Positions 1 through 10,079 are shown, counted from the stretch's first letter. The stretch: 64,000 bases of DNA from Vibrio marisflavi CECT 7928 (GCF_921294215.1 NZ_CAKLDM010000002.1:1240001-1304000), one strand, 5' to 3'. A program made the numbers and translations. Notes: a model not told the origin generated them from the letters alone.

Positions 1-492
1 ACCTCGTCTCAATCCAGAGAACCATGTTCCAACAGCTAGTTCGCTTAGCGCTTTTTTCATTGGCATGACTTTGTTCAAATCATTGTACTTTTTAATTCCA
101 TCAAGCCCTTTTTGCCAAAGCTTTCCGTATCGAGCCTCTTGCCAAGAAGGACTAAACTCAGCTCTAAAGGTTTTTAAATTCAACTCTAAATTTTCAGTCA
201 GCTGATCGATAAATCGATATGTTTCTGGAAATAAATAGCCAGTATCCGTCAATACAACAGGGATCTCCGGAAGATGATTTACCATCAAGTGAAGCATTAC
301 TGCTGATTGAACACCAAAACTTGAAGAAACAATATGAGTACTAGGTAGATTATTCAACGCCCAAGCAATTCTTTCCTCAGCATCTAGCCCTTCTAAATAA
401 ACATTTAATTCAGCTAAGAGTATTACTCGGTTAGTTTTTGTTTGTGATAATAGTTCTTTTAGCTTAGGTATTTTGAAATTCATATCATTCAT
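1..492 (-). CDS. cysH: Phosphoadenylyl-sulfate (PAPS) reductase, N-terminal part, cut by window edge
   Basis: Cytoplasmic enzyme of assimilatory sulfate reduction that reduces PAPS to sulfite with thioredoxin. The 164 residues inside the window match CysH along their whole length: an N-terminal helix with [15 protein letters not shown], the PP-loop segment [14 protein letters not shown], the block [19 protein letters not shown], and GTWFSGLRR at the cut end. The catalytic ECGLH-type motif would lie outside the window, so activity cannot be judged. The ATG at 492 has AAAGGT seven bases upstream; a second in-frame ATG at 483 has no such site. The upstream neighbour is a chemoreceptor, not cysI, so the usual cysJIH arrangement is not seen here. 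Family call is secure. Confidence 0.93.
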   Translation of the reverse strand, partial: MNDMNFKIPKLKELLSQTKTNRVILLAELNVYLEGLDAEERIAWALNNLPSTHIVSSSFGVQSAVMLHLMVNHLPEIPVVLTDTGYLFPETYRFIDQLTENLELNLKTFRAEFSPSWQEARYGKLWQKGLDGIKKYNDLNKVMPMKKALSELAVGTWFSGLRRG

Positions 493-622
493 CTAATGAC
501 CTTTATTTATAAAGTCTCAGTTTATATTTGAATAAATAGCTACTCGATACCAAAAAGACATACAGTCTCTAGTGCTAGCTTTATTTCACTAGTTTTAGTG
601 TTACCTAATATTTTTTATTTAA

Positions 623-2488
623 CTAAATACTAAATTTTTTAACTGATGAGTCTAGAACATTCGCTAAGTTGAGCATATCTTCTCCTCCTTTGAAGGTATG
701 ATCGGCGACTTTGGTATTGTCTTGCCCAACATCTCGTATGCTGATGATGTCTTTGTTTATCCTATTTGAAACTACAATTTGGTTCTCAGCTTCAGCGGCT
801 ACTCTAATATTTATATCACTCAGTGTTTCCATAAAATCTGCTAACTCGTTTATCGTCTCACCAGCCGATGCGACGTCGTCGACCGCCTGTTTAGCCGTAG
901 TTTGACTGACAGCCATACTCTCGACGGCTTCCTCCGCATTCCCTTGCAAAATGGATATCATTTTTCGAATATTGTTAGCCGATTCTTGACTATGAGTTGC
1001 TAGAGAACGAACTTCATCCGCTACGACGGCAAAACCGCGACCTGCGTCACCAGCACGCGCCGCTTCTATCGCAGCATTCAACGCTAACAGGTTAGTTTGT
1101 TCAGATATCGACGTAATATCATCCAAAATAGAGTTGATAGAATTCGTTTGTTCGGACAGCTTGGTGATAACCTTTTCCGAACTCAGTATTTGTTCAGAAA
1201 GTTGCTCAATTGTATGTATCACACTGGTAACGCTTTGCTTACCTTCTGAAGTTTTTTGCTGGGATACTTTCGCTTCTTTAGCCGCTGCAGCTGAGCTTTG
1301 AGCGACTTCATTAATACTCGAATCCATTTGTCCCATTGCGCTAACCACAGACTCGGTTTTCTGCTGCTGTATCGTAATTGAGCGCTTGGTATTGTCTGCA
1401 TCTTGGCACACTTTGTTGGCAGACTCGTATAGACCAACACTATTCTCTTTAATATTACTCACATTCTCTCGAAAGCTTGATATGAGCTTTATTAGCCCTT
1501 TATTTAGAGTACTAACTTCATATATTCCCTCTTCTTTCGCGCTCACTGTAAGATCACCATTCGAGACTTGCTTCATATGTTCAACAATTTCATGAATTGG
1601 CTTAAATAGAAGTTTGTTTAGAAAAGCAATCGAAAAAAACATGAAGAGGACTACAATACCTAAGAAGCCAGCAAATGTGACATTTCGTAAATACTCTGAA
1701 CGTGAAATAAGATATTCATTATTAAAAGCTCCCTCTATCGTTATTAACGGCTTACCATCGGAAGTATCCAATGAGAACTTCGACATAACATAATTCGATA
1801 AATCCGTTGGAAAGCTCTCTGCTCGATAACGAACGTCCCCATTCCCATCTAAAATTTCAACAGGCGAATCTATCTTGCTTTCAATATTCTTAATATTGTG
1901 TATTGGATCAACCACTATTTCTACATATCCAATAACCCTTAAACCACCAACAGGAACCAGTATCGAATAACTCGGAATACCATTAGAAGACCAAACATAT
2001 TTGGCGACTTTTAGCTTTTCATTTCCTTTTCTTCCTTCGACAACTTTTAAAAACTCAGGGTTTAGGCTTTTAGAAAACGACTGAACGCCCTGCGTACTTG
2101 ATGCTAAGTAGTTAAACCTTGTATCAAATGCCCTAATTTTCTGTATATCAATCAGCCCAAAGGTTTGATATCGACGATTAAATGATTCATTTAGATAATC
2201 AGCGAGACCCGCTTTATTTTCTCCTGTCTTAATGTAACTTTTTACAATTTTTCTTAGGTCTCTATCCGATTGAATTTCAACACCCAAGCTATCAAGAATT
2301 TCACCAATCTCTACCATCTCCTCCGTCGAGGTTACTTCAATAAAGCGACTCATGATTCGTTCGCTAACTTCTTGAGATAAGTGCCTAAATTGCTGCGTTG
2401 TAATAATTTCGACAACAAATAATATGCCCGACAGAATAACAACCAATGCAGTGATAAGTACTTTTGTAGAGATTTTTGATAGCCACAT
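623..2488 (-). CDS. Methyl-accepting chemotaxis protein
   Basis: Transmembrane chemoreceptor of about 621 residues that signals to CheA/CheW. It has an N-terminal membrane segment (about residues 8-28), a periplasmic sensor domain of roughly 240 residues, a second membrane segment near 270-292 ([17 protein letters not shown]), a HAMP region, and a long cytoplasmic coiled coil. The highly conserved hairpin tip is plain: [19 protein letters not shown] followed by [15 protein letters not shown]. There is no C-terminal NWETF-type tether for CheR/CheB. The ligand cannot be predicted. I place the start at ATG 2488, which has AAGGAAG upstream, rather than a TTG 21 bases earlier. No sigma-28 promoter was seen upstream. 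Confidence 0.95.
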   Translation of the reverse strand: MWLSKISTKVLITALVVILSGILFVVEIITTQQFRHLSQEVSERIMSRFIEVTSTEEMVEIGEILDSLGVEIQSDRDLRKIVKSYIKTGENKAGLADYLNESFNRRYQTFGLIDIQKIRAFDTRFNYLASSTQGVQSFSKSLNPEFLKVVEGRKGNEKLKVAKYVWSSNGIPSYSILVPVGGLRVIGYVEIVVDPIHNIKNIESKIDSPVEILDGNGDVRYRAESFPTDLSNYVMSKFSLDTSDGKPLITIEGAFNNEYLISRSEYLRNVTFAGFLGIVVLFMFFSIAFLNKLLFKPIHEIVEHMKQVSNGDLTVSAKEEGIYEVSTLNKGLIKLISSFRENVSNIKENSVGLYESANKVCQDADNTKRSITIQQQKTESVVSAMGQMDSSINEVAQSSAAAAKEAKVSQQKTSEGKQSVTSVIHTIEQLSEQILSSEKVITKLSEQTNSINSILDDITSISEQTNLLALNAAIEAARAGDAGRGFAVVADEVRSLATHSQESANNIRKMISILQGNAEEAVESMAVSQTTAKQAVDDVASAGETINELADFMETLSDINIRVAAEAENQIVVSNRINKDIISIRDVGQDNTKVADHTFKGGEDMLNLANVLDSSVKKFSI

Positions 2489-2559
2489 GAATCTTTGCTT
2501 CCTTTGCAAATTTCCCGCTTACCATAAATTCACCCTATTGGTGATAGTATGATTGCCCA

Positions 2560-2985
2560 CTACTTGCTTATTGGGTACCCCTTATCTGTCCACTCTTCCC
2601 AGCCACCACGGAACCAATATATTTTCGAGTACTGTTCTTTGTACGCGATTTTGGCGGCATTCATACTACGAGCGCATTTGGAGCCATTACAGTAAAAAAT
2701 CACTGGTGTATTCTTGGTCGCCAAAACTTTTGCTAATGATTCAGGGGTAGTGTCAACATCCGTAAGAGAGATCGAACCTTCAATGAAGCCCCCCAACCTA
2801 TCCTTAGCTACACGTGAGTCGATAATGACCAAGTTGTCATGCTCATCAACTAGATCAATTAATTCATCCGCTGTAACTTTAGTAACACCATCGATATCTA
2901 GTGGTACCTCTTTCTTACCTGCAAAACTGTAAAATGCCAAACAGCTCATCATCAATGTAACTACATATTTAGATACCAATTTCAT
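2560..2985 (-). CDS. Periplasmic single-domain rhodanese-like protein
   Basis: About 141 residues: a signal peptide ending near SFA at 20-22, then one rhodanese fold. The strand-loop VIIDSRVAKDRLGGFIEGS and the active-site loop IFYCNGSKCARSMNAA (Cys99, second Cys104) are diagnostic, followed by WFRGGWEEWTDKGYP at the C terminus. Such proteins carry sulfur as a cysteine persulfide; the acceptor is unknown. The CNGxxC loop with a second Cys five residues on suggests that a disulfide is possible in the periplasm. The ATG at 2985 starts a good signal peptide, but AGAGGA lies closer to a TTG at 2991, so the start is uncertain by two codons. No functional link to either neighbour is evident. Confidence 0.85.
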   Translation of the reverse strand: MKLVSKYVVTLMMSCLAFYSFAGKKEVPLDIDGVTKVTADELIDLVDEHDNLVIIDSRVAKDRLGGFIEGSISLTDVDTTPESLAKVLATKNTPVIFYCNGSKCARSMNAAKIAYKEQYSKIYWFRGGWEEWTDKGYPISK

Positions 2986-3415
2986 AATCAAATAACATCC
3001 TCTAACGTGTACAAATATATAGAAGGCTCTCGTTCCACCCGTTATACAACTTAATTCGCATAATAACGATGCTGAAAATGAAGCAGAAACCCTCAGAAAC
3101 TCTTATTGTTTCCTAAGCTCATGATAAATATTAAATATCGTTAAATTTAATTTAGTAACATTGAGTAAAGCACATGATTATAGAAACTTACAAATATATT
3201 TATCGTCTATTTTTTAGTGTATATACTTAATACAACAAGTTATAAGATAGATGTGAAGTTTTGCTCTAAAATTTAATCAACAGTATTAGCTAATTATAAT
3301 TTTATAGATTATTTATTCGGTATTTCTCTAAGAAGGGAGTTATTTATTAGAGTAAGAATATAGATATGAAACACAGCACATTAAATTAGTGCTTGTATAC
3401 CAAATTTAGATATAA
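2986..3415. other. AT-rich intergenic stretch without a gene
   Basis: About 430 bases between the rhodanese start and the permease terminator. It is strongly AT-rich with no open frame of coding character on either strand. It must contain the promoter of the rhodanese gene near its left end; I could not single out convincing -35/-10 boxes. Nothing else recognised. Confidence 0.6.
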
Positions 3416-3442
3416 AAAATCCCACCATGAAGGTGGGATTTT
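3416..3442 (-). terminator. Rho-independent terminator of the purine permease gene
   Basis: Perfect 11-bp stem, AAAATCCCACC paired with GGTGGGATTTT, around a 5-base loop, sitting 17 bases past the permease stop codon. Read on the minus strand the stem is followed by a T-rich tract; the A/T flanks make it potentially bidirectional. Confidence 0.85.
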
Positions 3443-3458
3443 CTTGCAAATATTTTGA

Positions 3459-4838
3459 CTAGATAGCCCAACCGCCAGCGTAAAATGCAACTAGGACAAT
3501 AGCAATGATTACTGTACCAACATTAAGCTTCTTCCACTCACCAGAAATGACGCGACCAATTACTAGCGAGCCAAAGCCAAGCATAATTCCTGTTACTATG
3601 TTGCAAGTTAACACGATAAACACCGCACAGATTAATCCTGACAGAGCGTCCACTGAGTCAGACATATCCAACTTAGTTACATTTCCTAGCATCAACAAAC
3701 CAACATACATTAGAGCAGGTGCAGTCGCATAGCTCGGAACTAAGTAGCTCACTGGAGATAAGAACAGCATGAGTAGGAACAGGACGCCAACAACCGTTGC
3801 TGTAAGGCCTGTTTTACCACCAGCGGCTGTACCCGCTGCAGATTCAATATATACCGCTGCTGGCGCACCGCCAACGAAACCAGCAAGAATACTTGTCATT
3901 GAGTCTGAAGTAAGCGCTTTACCACCATCAATAATTTGCCCGTCTTTGTCTAGCAAATTAGCTTGGCCAGCCACCGCGCGAATCGTGCCAGTCGCGTCAA
4001 AAATAGCCGTAGTCACCAACGCTAATACGCTAGGAATAACGATTGGAGACAAAGCTCCCATAATATCAAGCTTACCGAATAACGAGTCTTTGCCACCAAA
4101 TTCTGGCATAGCAAATAAGCCTTTGTAGACCACGTTTGGATCAAAGATTAGCCCTAAGATTGAAATTGCAATAATGACAATTAAGATGCCACCTGGAACC
4201 TTACGCTTCTCTAGGCCGATTATGGCGGCTAGACCAACAACAGACATAATAACTGGAAACGAAGTAAAGTGACCTAATGCTACTGGTAGCCCAGCTTCTG
4301 GGTTCTTCACGACTAAGCCAACACCGTTTGCAGCAATAAGTAGTAAGAACAAGCCGATTCCGATACCAGTACCATGTGCAACACCAAAAGGTAGATTGGA
4401 TAAAATCCACTGTCTAATACCGGTTACAGTTATGATAGTAAACACAACACCCATCAAGAACACTGCACCTAGCGCAACTGGAACACTCACGCCCTGCCCT
4501 AACACTAAGCTAAATGCGGTAAACGCAGTCAGTGAGATTGCACAGCCAATTGCCATTGGCAAACGAGCCCAAAGACCCATAACAAGAGAGCCAAATGCAG
4601 CAACTAAACACGTTGCAATAAATACTGCTCCTTGGTTAAAGCCAGCATCCCCTAACATGTTAGGTACGACAATGACGGAGTAAACCATTGCCAAGAATGT
4701 GGTAAGCCCTGCAACTAGCTCTTGCTTAACGCTACTACCGCGTTGAGTAATTTTAAAAAACTTATCAAAACCACTGTTGTGGTTTGCGCCGTCACTCTCT
4801 GAGTTTGAGTTTGGAGTGAATGAGGTCTTTTCAGACAT
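3459..4838 (-). CDS. NCS2-type guanine/hypoxanthine permease (AzgA/GhxP group)
   Basis: Inner-membrane nucleobase:cation symporter of about 459 residues with 12-14 hydrophobic segments. The N-terminal block [21 protein letters not shown] and the later [19 protein letters not shown] and [22 protein letters not shown] segments place it in the COG2252 branch that takes up guanine, hypoxanthine or adenine rather than the uracil/xanthine branch. I choose ATG 4838, which is preceded by AAGGAA, over a TTG 60 bases upstream. A PurR-like palindrome about 140 bases upstream fits repression by purines and supports a purine substrate. Exact base specificity is not readable from sequence. Confidence 0.93.
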   Translation of the reverse strand: MSEKTSFTPNSNSESDGANHNSGFDKFFKITQRGSSVKQELVAGLTTFLAMVYSVIVVPNMLGDAGFNQGAVFIATCLVAAFGSLVMGLWARLPMAIGCAISLTAFTAFSLVLGQGVSVPVALGAVFLMGVVFTIITVTGIRQWILSNLPFGVAHGTGIGIGLFLLLIAANGVGLVVKNPEAGLPVALGHFTSFPVIMSVVGLAAIIGLEKRKVPGGILIVIIAISILGLIFDPNVVYKGLFAMPEFGGKDSLFGKLDIMGALSPIVIPSVLALVTTAIFDATGTIRAVAGQANLLDKDGQIIDGGKALTSDSMTSILAGFVGGAPAAVYIESAAGTAAGGKTGLTATVVGVLFLLMLFLSPVSYLVPSYATAPALMYVGLLMLGNVTKLDMSDSVDALSGLICAVFIVLTCNIVTGIMLGFGSLVIGRVISGEWKKLNVGTVIIAIVLVAFYAGGWAI

Positions 4839-5501
4839 GTTGAAAGTTCCTTGCGAATACTTGTTTATACTGCGTTTAGTGGTTGGTAAATAACCCAAAG
4901 AAGCGAACTATCACACTCGATTCATATACTATGAATGATTCACCGAACACATAGAATTTGAGGACGCAAAGGATACAGCAAACGTTTGCGTTTGTAACAC
5001 TCTAGATCAAAAAAAATTTGGTTTTCTAAAATAATTGCAAGTACGCAACTCGCATATTGGCATTTATATTATTGTTTTATTTATCTATTAGTAAGTAATT
5101 CTGCGGTACATCGGTTAAGCGAATTACGACGCTTAAAGTGACTAATTTTGCAAGATTTCGAGTACTGTTTGGCCAAATACTCAAGACTCTCCACTTTTTA
5201 ACCGAAACTAAAGTTCGTTTTACATCTCACATTTATGCAATTTGTTAATTAATAAGACATATGAGATCGTGATCTCACATCAGAGTATTCGTTGAAATTC
5301 CCACTTGCACCAACAAAGGGAGTTCATCGACAATGCCAAAACAATATTTCCTAACGAAATATTACATTTACGCATAGTTTTACAACAGATTGAGTTTCGT
5401 CTCATTTATGTAGTTTGTAGAACCAGAAAGCACCTGATAGCAATAGCAGTTCGAACACGTTGCTCGTGGGTGTGCACCTTTGATGTTTACAGGAGTGTAA
5501 A
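4839..5501. other. Divergent promoter region between permease and acid phosphatase genes
   Basis: 663 bases without a coding gene. It holds a PurR-like operator (own entry) on the permease side. On the phosphatase side it has a near-palindrome TGAGATCgtGATCTCA at 5262-5277, which resembles a weak CRP/FNR-type dyad (TGAGA-N6-TCTCA) but is not diagnostic. The short string ATCTCACAT occurs twice, at about 5224 and 5272. The rest is AT-rich and unassigned. Confidence 0.5.
4976..4991. promoter_or_regulatory. PurR-like operator
   Basis: CAGCAAACGTTTGCGT contains a perfect 12-bp palindrome, GCAAACGTTTGC (4978-4989), and fits the PurR consensus ANGCAANCGNTTNCNT at all but the first base. It lies about 140 bases upstream of the purine permease start, where PurR with hypoxanthine or guanine would be expected to repress. 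Binding itself is inferred. Confidence 0.8.
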
Positions 5502-6329
5502 ATGAAAAATAAAGCTTTGGCGGTTATTGCGACTGCAGTTATCACAGCCACCTCATGGCAAGTTGCAGCCAAAGAACAACCAGTCACTAGTGCTCAGTTA
5601 CAGAATCAAGCTGTACTTGCCGTGGATTGGGTTCAGCAATCTGGAGAGTATCGAGCTCTAGCTTATCAAGCATTTAACGTAGCGAAAATGTCGTTTGATC
5701 ACTTTAAATCTCAAGCCAAACAAGACAATAGTAAAGAGAAACTGGCGGTAGTTGTCGATCTTGATGAGACCATGATTAATAACAGCGCGTATGCAGCATG
5801 GCAAATTAAGCACGGCCAAGGCTATTCATCTAAAACTTGGGGTAAGTGGGAACAAGCTGCTAAAGCGAAGGCTATTCCTGGGGCTATCGAATTCTCAAAA
5901 TACATCGATTCACATGGTGGAACTGTTTTCTACGTAAGTAACCGCTCTGAAACAAACCTGAAAGAAACCATCAAAAACCTGAAAAAGCTTGGCTTCTCAG
6001 GCGTGAATGACAAAACCGTCCTTCTAAAAACTACCACATCTGATAAAAAAGCACGTCGCTCTATCATCACTGATGAAGGCTACAAGATTGTTATGCTGGT
6101 TGGCGACAACTTAGATGACTTTGATTCTAAAGTAATCCACAAATCTAACGAAGTTCGTCGCGACCACGTTAATGCAGAACACTCGCTTTACGGTACGCGT
6201 TATATTGTCTTGCCAAACCCAACTTATGGTAGCTGGGAAGGTGGACTAGCAAAAGGCTACTTCAAACTTGATAACGCTGGAAAGAGCCAAGTACGCCATG
6301 ACGCTCTTAATGCTTGGAACGGCAAGTAA
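5502..6329 (+). CDS. P4-type acid phosphatase / 5'-nucleotidase (HAD superfamily, class C)
   Basis: Exported phosphomonoesterase of 275 residues. HAD motif I is VVVDLDETMINNS (DxDET); motif II is the YVSNR segment; the distal acidic motif is GDNLDDF, giving the DDDD signature of bacterial class C acid phosphatases such as Haemophilus lipoprotein e(P4). The ATG has AGGAGTG upstream. The N terminus is a signal peptide ending near VAA at 22-24. Unlike e(P4) it has no lipobox Cys, so it is probably periplasmic or secreted rather than lipid-anchored. The likely role is dephosphorylating nucleotides outside the cytoplasm for uptake; the purine permease beside it would fit, but that link is inference. 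Confidence 0.9.
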   Translation: MKNKALAVIATAVITATSWQVAAKEQPVTSAQLQNQAVLAVDWVQQSGEYRALAYQAFNVAKMSFDHFKSQAKQDNSKEKLAVVVDLDETMINNSAYAAWQIKHGQGYSSKTWGKWEQAAKAKAIPGAIEFSKYIDSHGGTVFYVSNRSETNLKETIKNLKKLGFSGVNDKTVLLKTTTSDKKARRSIITDEGYKIVMLVGDNLDDFDSKVIHKSNEVRRDHVNAEHSLYGTRYIVLPNPTYGSWEGGLAKGYFKLDNAGKSQVRHDALNAWNGK

Positions 6330-6367
6330 GCGTCAATTTAACAGTCCAGAATGAAAACTAAATCAAG

Positions 6368-6394
6368 CAACCTGAACATAGAATATTCAGGTTG
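6368..6394 (+). terminator. Rho-independent terminator after acid phosphatase gene
   Basis: Stem CAACCTGAA / TTCAGGTTG (9 bp, 9-base loop) followed by TTTGTTTTG, 38 bases past the phosphatase stop and just before the convergent end of the next gene. Confidence 0.8.
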
Positions 6395-6403
6395 TTTGTT
6401 TTG

Positions 6404-7279
6404 TTACTCATATATCTTTAAAAACTCTTCCTGATACTTCTTACGATAGCTTTTTAGTAAGTTTGAAGACAACCAGTTTTCATACAATTCTCTATAGCTA
6501 TCTTCTTGTCGCATTAACGTGAGAGCATTGGTTATTTGGCTTGCGATCTGACTCCCTTCTGCAGTTTTTGTACAAACTGGCCACGAATAGCCAAGTTGCT
6601 TAGCTTCAGCAATCGGTACTGTAGTAATTTTGTTTTCTAAGCCATGTTTACGTGAGAGGTAAATGGCTTCTTCTGGATAGACAAACGTATAATCAATTCT
6701 ACCAAGCGACACCATGTTTAATAAGCTTTCACCGACATTCCCTTGAGAGCTCATTCTCACGTTTGATTGCCCTTTGTATTGATCGACGATTTCTCTAATG
6801 GCGGAAGAGTATGTTCGCCCATCGGAGAGCCCTAGTGTGTAATTTTTCTGATTCATCATATGGTGAAGTGAAAGTTGCTCCGGCTTACCCATTTCTTCAA
6901 ACATACTAGTTCGCATAGCAATCTGCATATTAAAAAAGTAGAACACTGGCACGTGTGCGTAGTATAAGATTTTTAGTCGTTCATCAGTTTTGAATAAACC
7001 TAACGCGCAGCTTAGTGATTGTTTATCTTGCACCTCCTGCACTAGTCTTTTGTAATTTCCAGCCACAAAAATAGTATGCTCGTAACTTGGTAGGCTCGCC
7101 TGAATTCTTTTTAATATCTCAATGCCATAGCCTTTATAGTTGCCGCTTGCATCTAGATAAGTAATCGGTGGTTCAATAGTGACCATCCACCTCAACTCTT
7201 TTTTCGCTCCTTCTGCATTCGCTGCGAAGCTAACACTACAAAGCAATATTAAAGGCAATAACGCTTTAGAAACTTTCAT
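6404..7279 (-). CDS. Family-3 extracellular solute-binding-like protein
   Basis: Predicted periplasmic protein of 291 residues with the SBP_bac_3 fold. The signal peptide MKVSKALLPLILLCSVSFA is followed by ELRWMVTIEPPITYLD and GYGIEILKRI, typical of lobe 1, and later YRELYENWL near the C terminus. No transporter subunits are adjacent, so it may be an orphan binding or sensor protein; several Vibrio proteins of this kind have no known ligand. I start at ATG 7279, where the signal peptide begins; the open frame extends 82 codons further upstream but that part reads as non-coding and overlaps the tlh promoter region. It is divergent from tlh and convergent with the phosphatase gene. Confidence 0.82.
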   Translation of the reverse strand: MKVSKALLPLILLCSVSFAANAEGAKKELRWMVTIEPPITYLDASGNYKGYGIEILKRIQASLPSYEHTIFVAGNYKRLVQEVQDKQSLSCALGLFKTDERLKILYYAHVPVFYFFNMQIAMRTSMFEEMGKPEQLSLHHMMNQKNYTLGLSDGRTYSSAIREIVDQYKGQSNVRMSSQGNVGESLLNMVSLGRIDYTFVYPEEAIYLSRKHGLENKITTVPIAEAKQLGYSWPVCTKTAEGSQIASQITNALTLMRQEDSYRELYENWLSSNLLKSYRKKYQEEFLKIYE

Positions 7280-7487
7280 ACCGCACACTCTTCCATCCCA
7301 TCCAATTAAAGTGTACACGCTGATTGCAGAATTACCTTTCAATACGCTATTGACCGTATTGTATATATGAATTGTTTGTTTTATGAGCACGCCGTCAGTT
7401 TGAAATCTGATTTTGTTAAACTCTTTGACTCCATCATTTATCAAAATAATATATAAACTCAAACCAATATTTACAGGATAGTAAATT

Positions 7488-8732
7488 GTGATTAAAACAT
7501 TTATCAGGACATTATTCCTTTCCACGATCTGCTTTAATGTTTATGCTGATCCACCTCCTATCGAACCTATCACCACGTCTAACTCATTATTGGGCCAATC
7601 TAATGAGACATATACCTACGTTCGATGCTGGTATCGACCAGCGCAATCACACGATGACTCCACGACTTCTTGGGAGTGGGCAGTCAAACCAAATGGCAAT
7701 TACTATTCAATAGATGGATATTGGAAATCCGACTTCAAATGGCGAAACATGTTTTACACCAACACATCACAGCAAGAGATTAAGCAGAGGTGCAGTGAAA
7801 CACTTGGTGTAACCCACAACACAGCCGACATACTGTTCTTTGCTTCAGACAATCGCTTTTCTTATAACCACACTATTTGGACTAATGATTCTGAGAATAC
7901 TTCGAAGATCAACAAAATGATTTCGTTTGGAGATAGCCTCTCTGATACCGGCAACATATTTAATGCTTCTCAGTGGCTTTTCCCTAACCCAAACACTTGG
8001 TTCTTAGAACATTTTAGCAATGGGTTCGTTTGGACAGAGTATTTGGCCGAAGATCTCAATATTCCAGTCTATAACTGGGCGGTAGGTGGCGCTGCTGGAG
8101 AGAACCAGTATGGAGTGCTCACTGGTGTCAATGAGCAAGTCAAATCGTATATCGAGTATATGAAAGCGGCTGAAAACTACGACCCAGCAAACACGCTATT
8201 TACTCTTGAGTTTGGTTTGAACGATTTCATGAACTACGATCGCTCACTCATCGATGTTGAGGCCGACTTTAGCAGTGCGATGACTCGCTTAACTGGCTCA
8301 GGTGCGCAAAATATCTTGCTTATGACACTACCGGACGCAACCTATGCGCCTCAGTCTAAATACTCAACTGAAGATAAAATCGCAGAAGTCAGAGCCAAGA
8401 TAATAGCGTTTAATAAATTCATTGAAGAGCAAGCACAATATTATCAAAGCAAAGGCATTAATGTCCTACTCTTCGATACCTATAGCTTATTCGACAAAAT
8501 TATCCACGACCCACAGGCTTATGGGTTCGAGAACTCAAGAGATGCGTGTTTAGATATAAACCGAAGTTCATCGAAGGATTATTTAACTAGCCATTCACTG
8601 ACAAATGAATGTGCGAATTACGGCTCAGACAAATATGTATTTTGGGGTGTTACCCACCCGACTACTGCAATGCATAAGTATATCGCTGATAAGATGTACC
8701 CATATGCTGAACAGGTGTTTACTGTTCAATAG
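7488..8732 (+). CDS. tlh: Thermolabile / lecithin-dependent haemolysin (GDSL phospholipase)
   Basis: Secreted SGNH/GDSL lipase of 414 residues, close along its length to V. parahaemolyticus TLH and V. harveyi VHH; the family has phospholipase A2/lysophospholipase activity and lyses red cells with lecithin. Signal peptide 1-20, TLH-specific N-terminal domain (TYTYVRCWYR, NRFSYNHTIW), block I GDSLSDTGNIF with Ser150, GGAAGENQYG, block III GLNDF with Asn245, and block V THPT with His390. The residue three before the His is Gly387 (WGVTHP), where V. parahaemolyticus TLH has the triad Asp (WDVTHP). The start is GTG with AGGAT upstream. A strong terminator follows. Confidence 0.96.
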   Translation: MIKTFIRTLFLSTICFNVYADPPPIEPITTSNSLLGQSNETYTYVRCWYRPAQSHDDSTTSWEWAVKPNGNYYSIDGYWKSDFKWRNMFYTNTSQQEIKQRCSETLGVTHNTADILFFASDNRFSYNHTIWTNDSENTSKINKMISFGDSLSDTGNIFNASQWLFPNPNTWFLEHFSNGFVWTEYLAEDLNIPVYNWAVGGAAGENQYGVLTGVNEQVKSYIEYMKAAENYDPANTLFTLEFGLNDFMNYDRSLIDVEADFSSAMTRLTGSGAQNILLMTLPDATYAPQSKYSTEDKIAEVRAKIIAFNKFIEEQAQYYQSKGINVLLFDTYSLFDKIIHDPQAYGFENSRDACLDINRSSSKDYLTSHSLTNECANYGSDKYVFWGVTHPTTAMHKYIADKMYPYAEQVFTVQ

Positions 8733-8771
8733 ATATTTAATAGTTGTTGAACACTCTAGGTAAAGCAAGTT

Positions 8772-8805
8772 AAACAGCCAAAGGTATTAAAACCTTTGGC
8801 TGTTT
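8772..8805 (+). terminator. Rho-independent terminator after tlh
   Basis: Perfect 14-bp stem AAACAGCCAAAGGT / ACCTTTGGCTGTTT with a 6-base loop, 39 bases past the tlh stop. A/T flanks could let it work for both strands and so also insulate the end of the polysaccharide operon. Confidence 0.9.
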
Positions 8806-8962
8806 TATCTTCGCTTTTTATAATCTTGTGATAGCGATACTTTCTAGGTCGGTATTAAAAATAAAAAGTAGAAGTACTATTTTCATAATATATTATGCCC
8901 AAATTAAGTCATAGCAATACATATTTTATAATCAACTCATCTTGTTTAAGAGTTAAATTTTC

Positions 8963-10006
8963 TCACCCCGTAAAGACTACCCGTAAATTTTTCGCTAACT
9001 TCACACTTTTAATTCTAGGGATTAGAAATCTAGTCAATATCCATATTTGACAAGAAGCGACGGTAATACCAAATGAGGAAACAATCACATACTTTAAAAG
9101 TATATTCATATTTGGTACAAGTTTATCTAAAACCTTAACCATTGGGATATGCCACAAATATATCCAAATAGTATTTCTAGCTATATGTAATACGAACTTT
9201 TCTAACAATTTTACTCTACTCAATAAATGTTGAATTCTATCAGAGATAAGCCATATAAAAATAGAAACAGAGATTGCATAAGATGTGTAATATATTGAGG
9301 GTGGATATTTATAATCGTTTGTTGAAACAAATTCACCAGTATGTATATATAGAGTCACTGCAATAGAAACGAAGATGGCAAGGAAGAAAAAACTTAGTGC
9401 ATAGTTCACCTCCCTTCCTAATTTTGGTATTCTCAAGCCCAAAGCAAATAATAACGAATACGGAACCAAGTAAAATAAACTATATTCTGCAGATAGGTAA
9501 GTAAGTGAACTATCTTCTGAATGTAGAGAAAATATATACCTAAATAATTCAAATACGAACAGAGATAGGATAACAGTGAATAAAAACTTAAAGTCAGAAG
9601 TATTTTTTTTGTGGAGACCATAGATAAATGGCGCAACTAGAGCAACCAAAATAAAAACCCTAATAATCCAAACAAAACCAATACCATTGATCATAAAATA
9701 ACTCCCTAATATCACATTAAGAGAGCCTACATCAGATGAAGAAGGTCGAAAAATAAAAACCAAAGGAAAATATATTGATAGAAATGCCCAAACTGGAAGA
9801 ACTAGCCTTTTAACTCTTTTCCAAATATACTCTGAATATTTTTCAGATTCATTAAAGGACACTGCGAAAGCCATCCCTGAGACTATAACCATCAAAGGCA
9901 CATCAAAATTTCTTAATTGAAAAACTATTGCTCCAGGGTGAACATGGGCCAAAATAATCATTGACAACCCTATAAAACGCAACAAATCTATTTTTACACT
10001 TCTCAT
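8963..10006 (-). CDS. Acyltransferase-3 family membrane O-acyltransferase
   Basis: 347 residues, about ten hydrophobic segments, with the family's N-terminal pattern LRFIGLSMIILAHVHPG (catalytic-type His) and RNFDVPLMVIVSGMAFAV. Members of this family acetylate or otherwise acylate sugars of surface polysaccharides at the inner membrane. It is the last gene of the minus-strand polysaccharide operon, so it probably decorates that polymer; the acyl group and sugar are unknown. Codons are AT-rich, like its neighbour wzx and the distant wzy gene. ATG start with no overlap to the upstream gene. Confidence 0.85.
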   Translation of the reverse strand: MRSVKIDLLRFIGLSMIILAHVHPGAIVFQLRNFDVPLMVIVSGMAFAVSFNESEKYSEYIWKRVKRLVLPVWAFLSIYFPLVFIFRPSSSDVGSLNVILGSYFMINGIGFVWIIRVFILVALVAPFIYGLHKKNTSDFKFLFTVILSLFVFELFRYIFSLHSEDSSLTYLSAEYSLFYLVPYSLLFALGLRIPKLGREVNYALSFFFLAIFVSIAVTLYIHTGEFVSTNDYKYPPSIYYTSYAISVSIFIWLISDRIQHLLSRVKLLEKFVLHIARNTIWIYLWHIPMVKVLDKLVPNMNILLKYVIVSSFGITVASCQIWILTRFLIPRIKSVKLAKNLRVVFTG

Positions 10007-10079
10007 TTACCACTCACTAAAAATCACAACTTACATGAATTAAACTTATTACTATTTATTAAAAAGTTTGTTAATCAAG

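Noticed and set aside
5262..5277. CRP site upstream of the acid phosphatase gene
   Set aside because: The dyad TGAGATCgtGATCTCA deviates from TGTGA-N6-TCACA in both half-sites; kept only as a note in the intergenic entry.
6404..7525. Longer form of the solute-binding protein gene beginning at 7525
   Set aside because: The first 82 codons overlap the tlh start and read as non-coding; a normal signal peptide begins at 7279.
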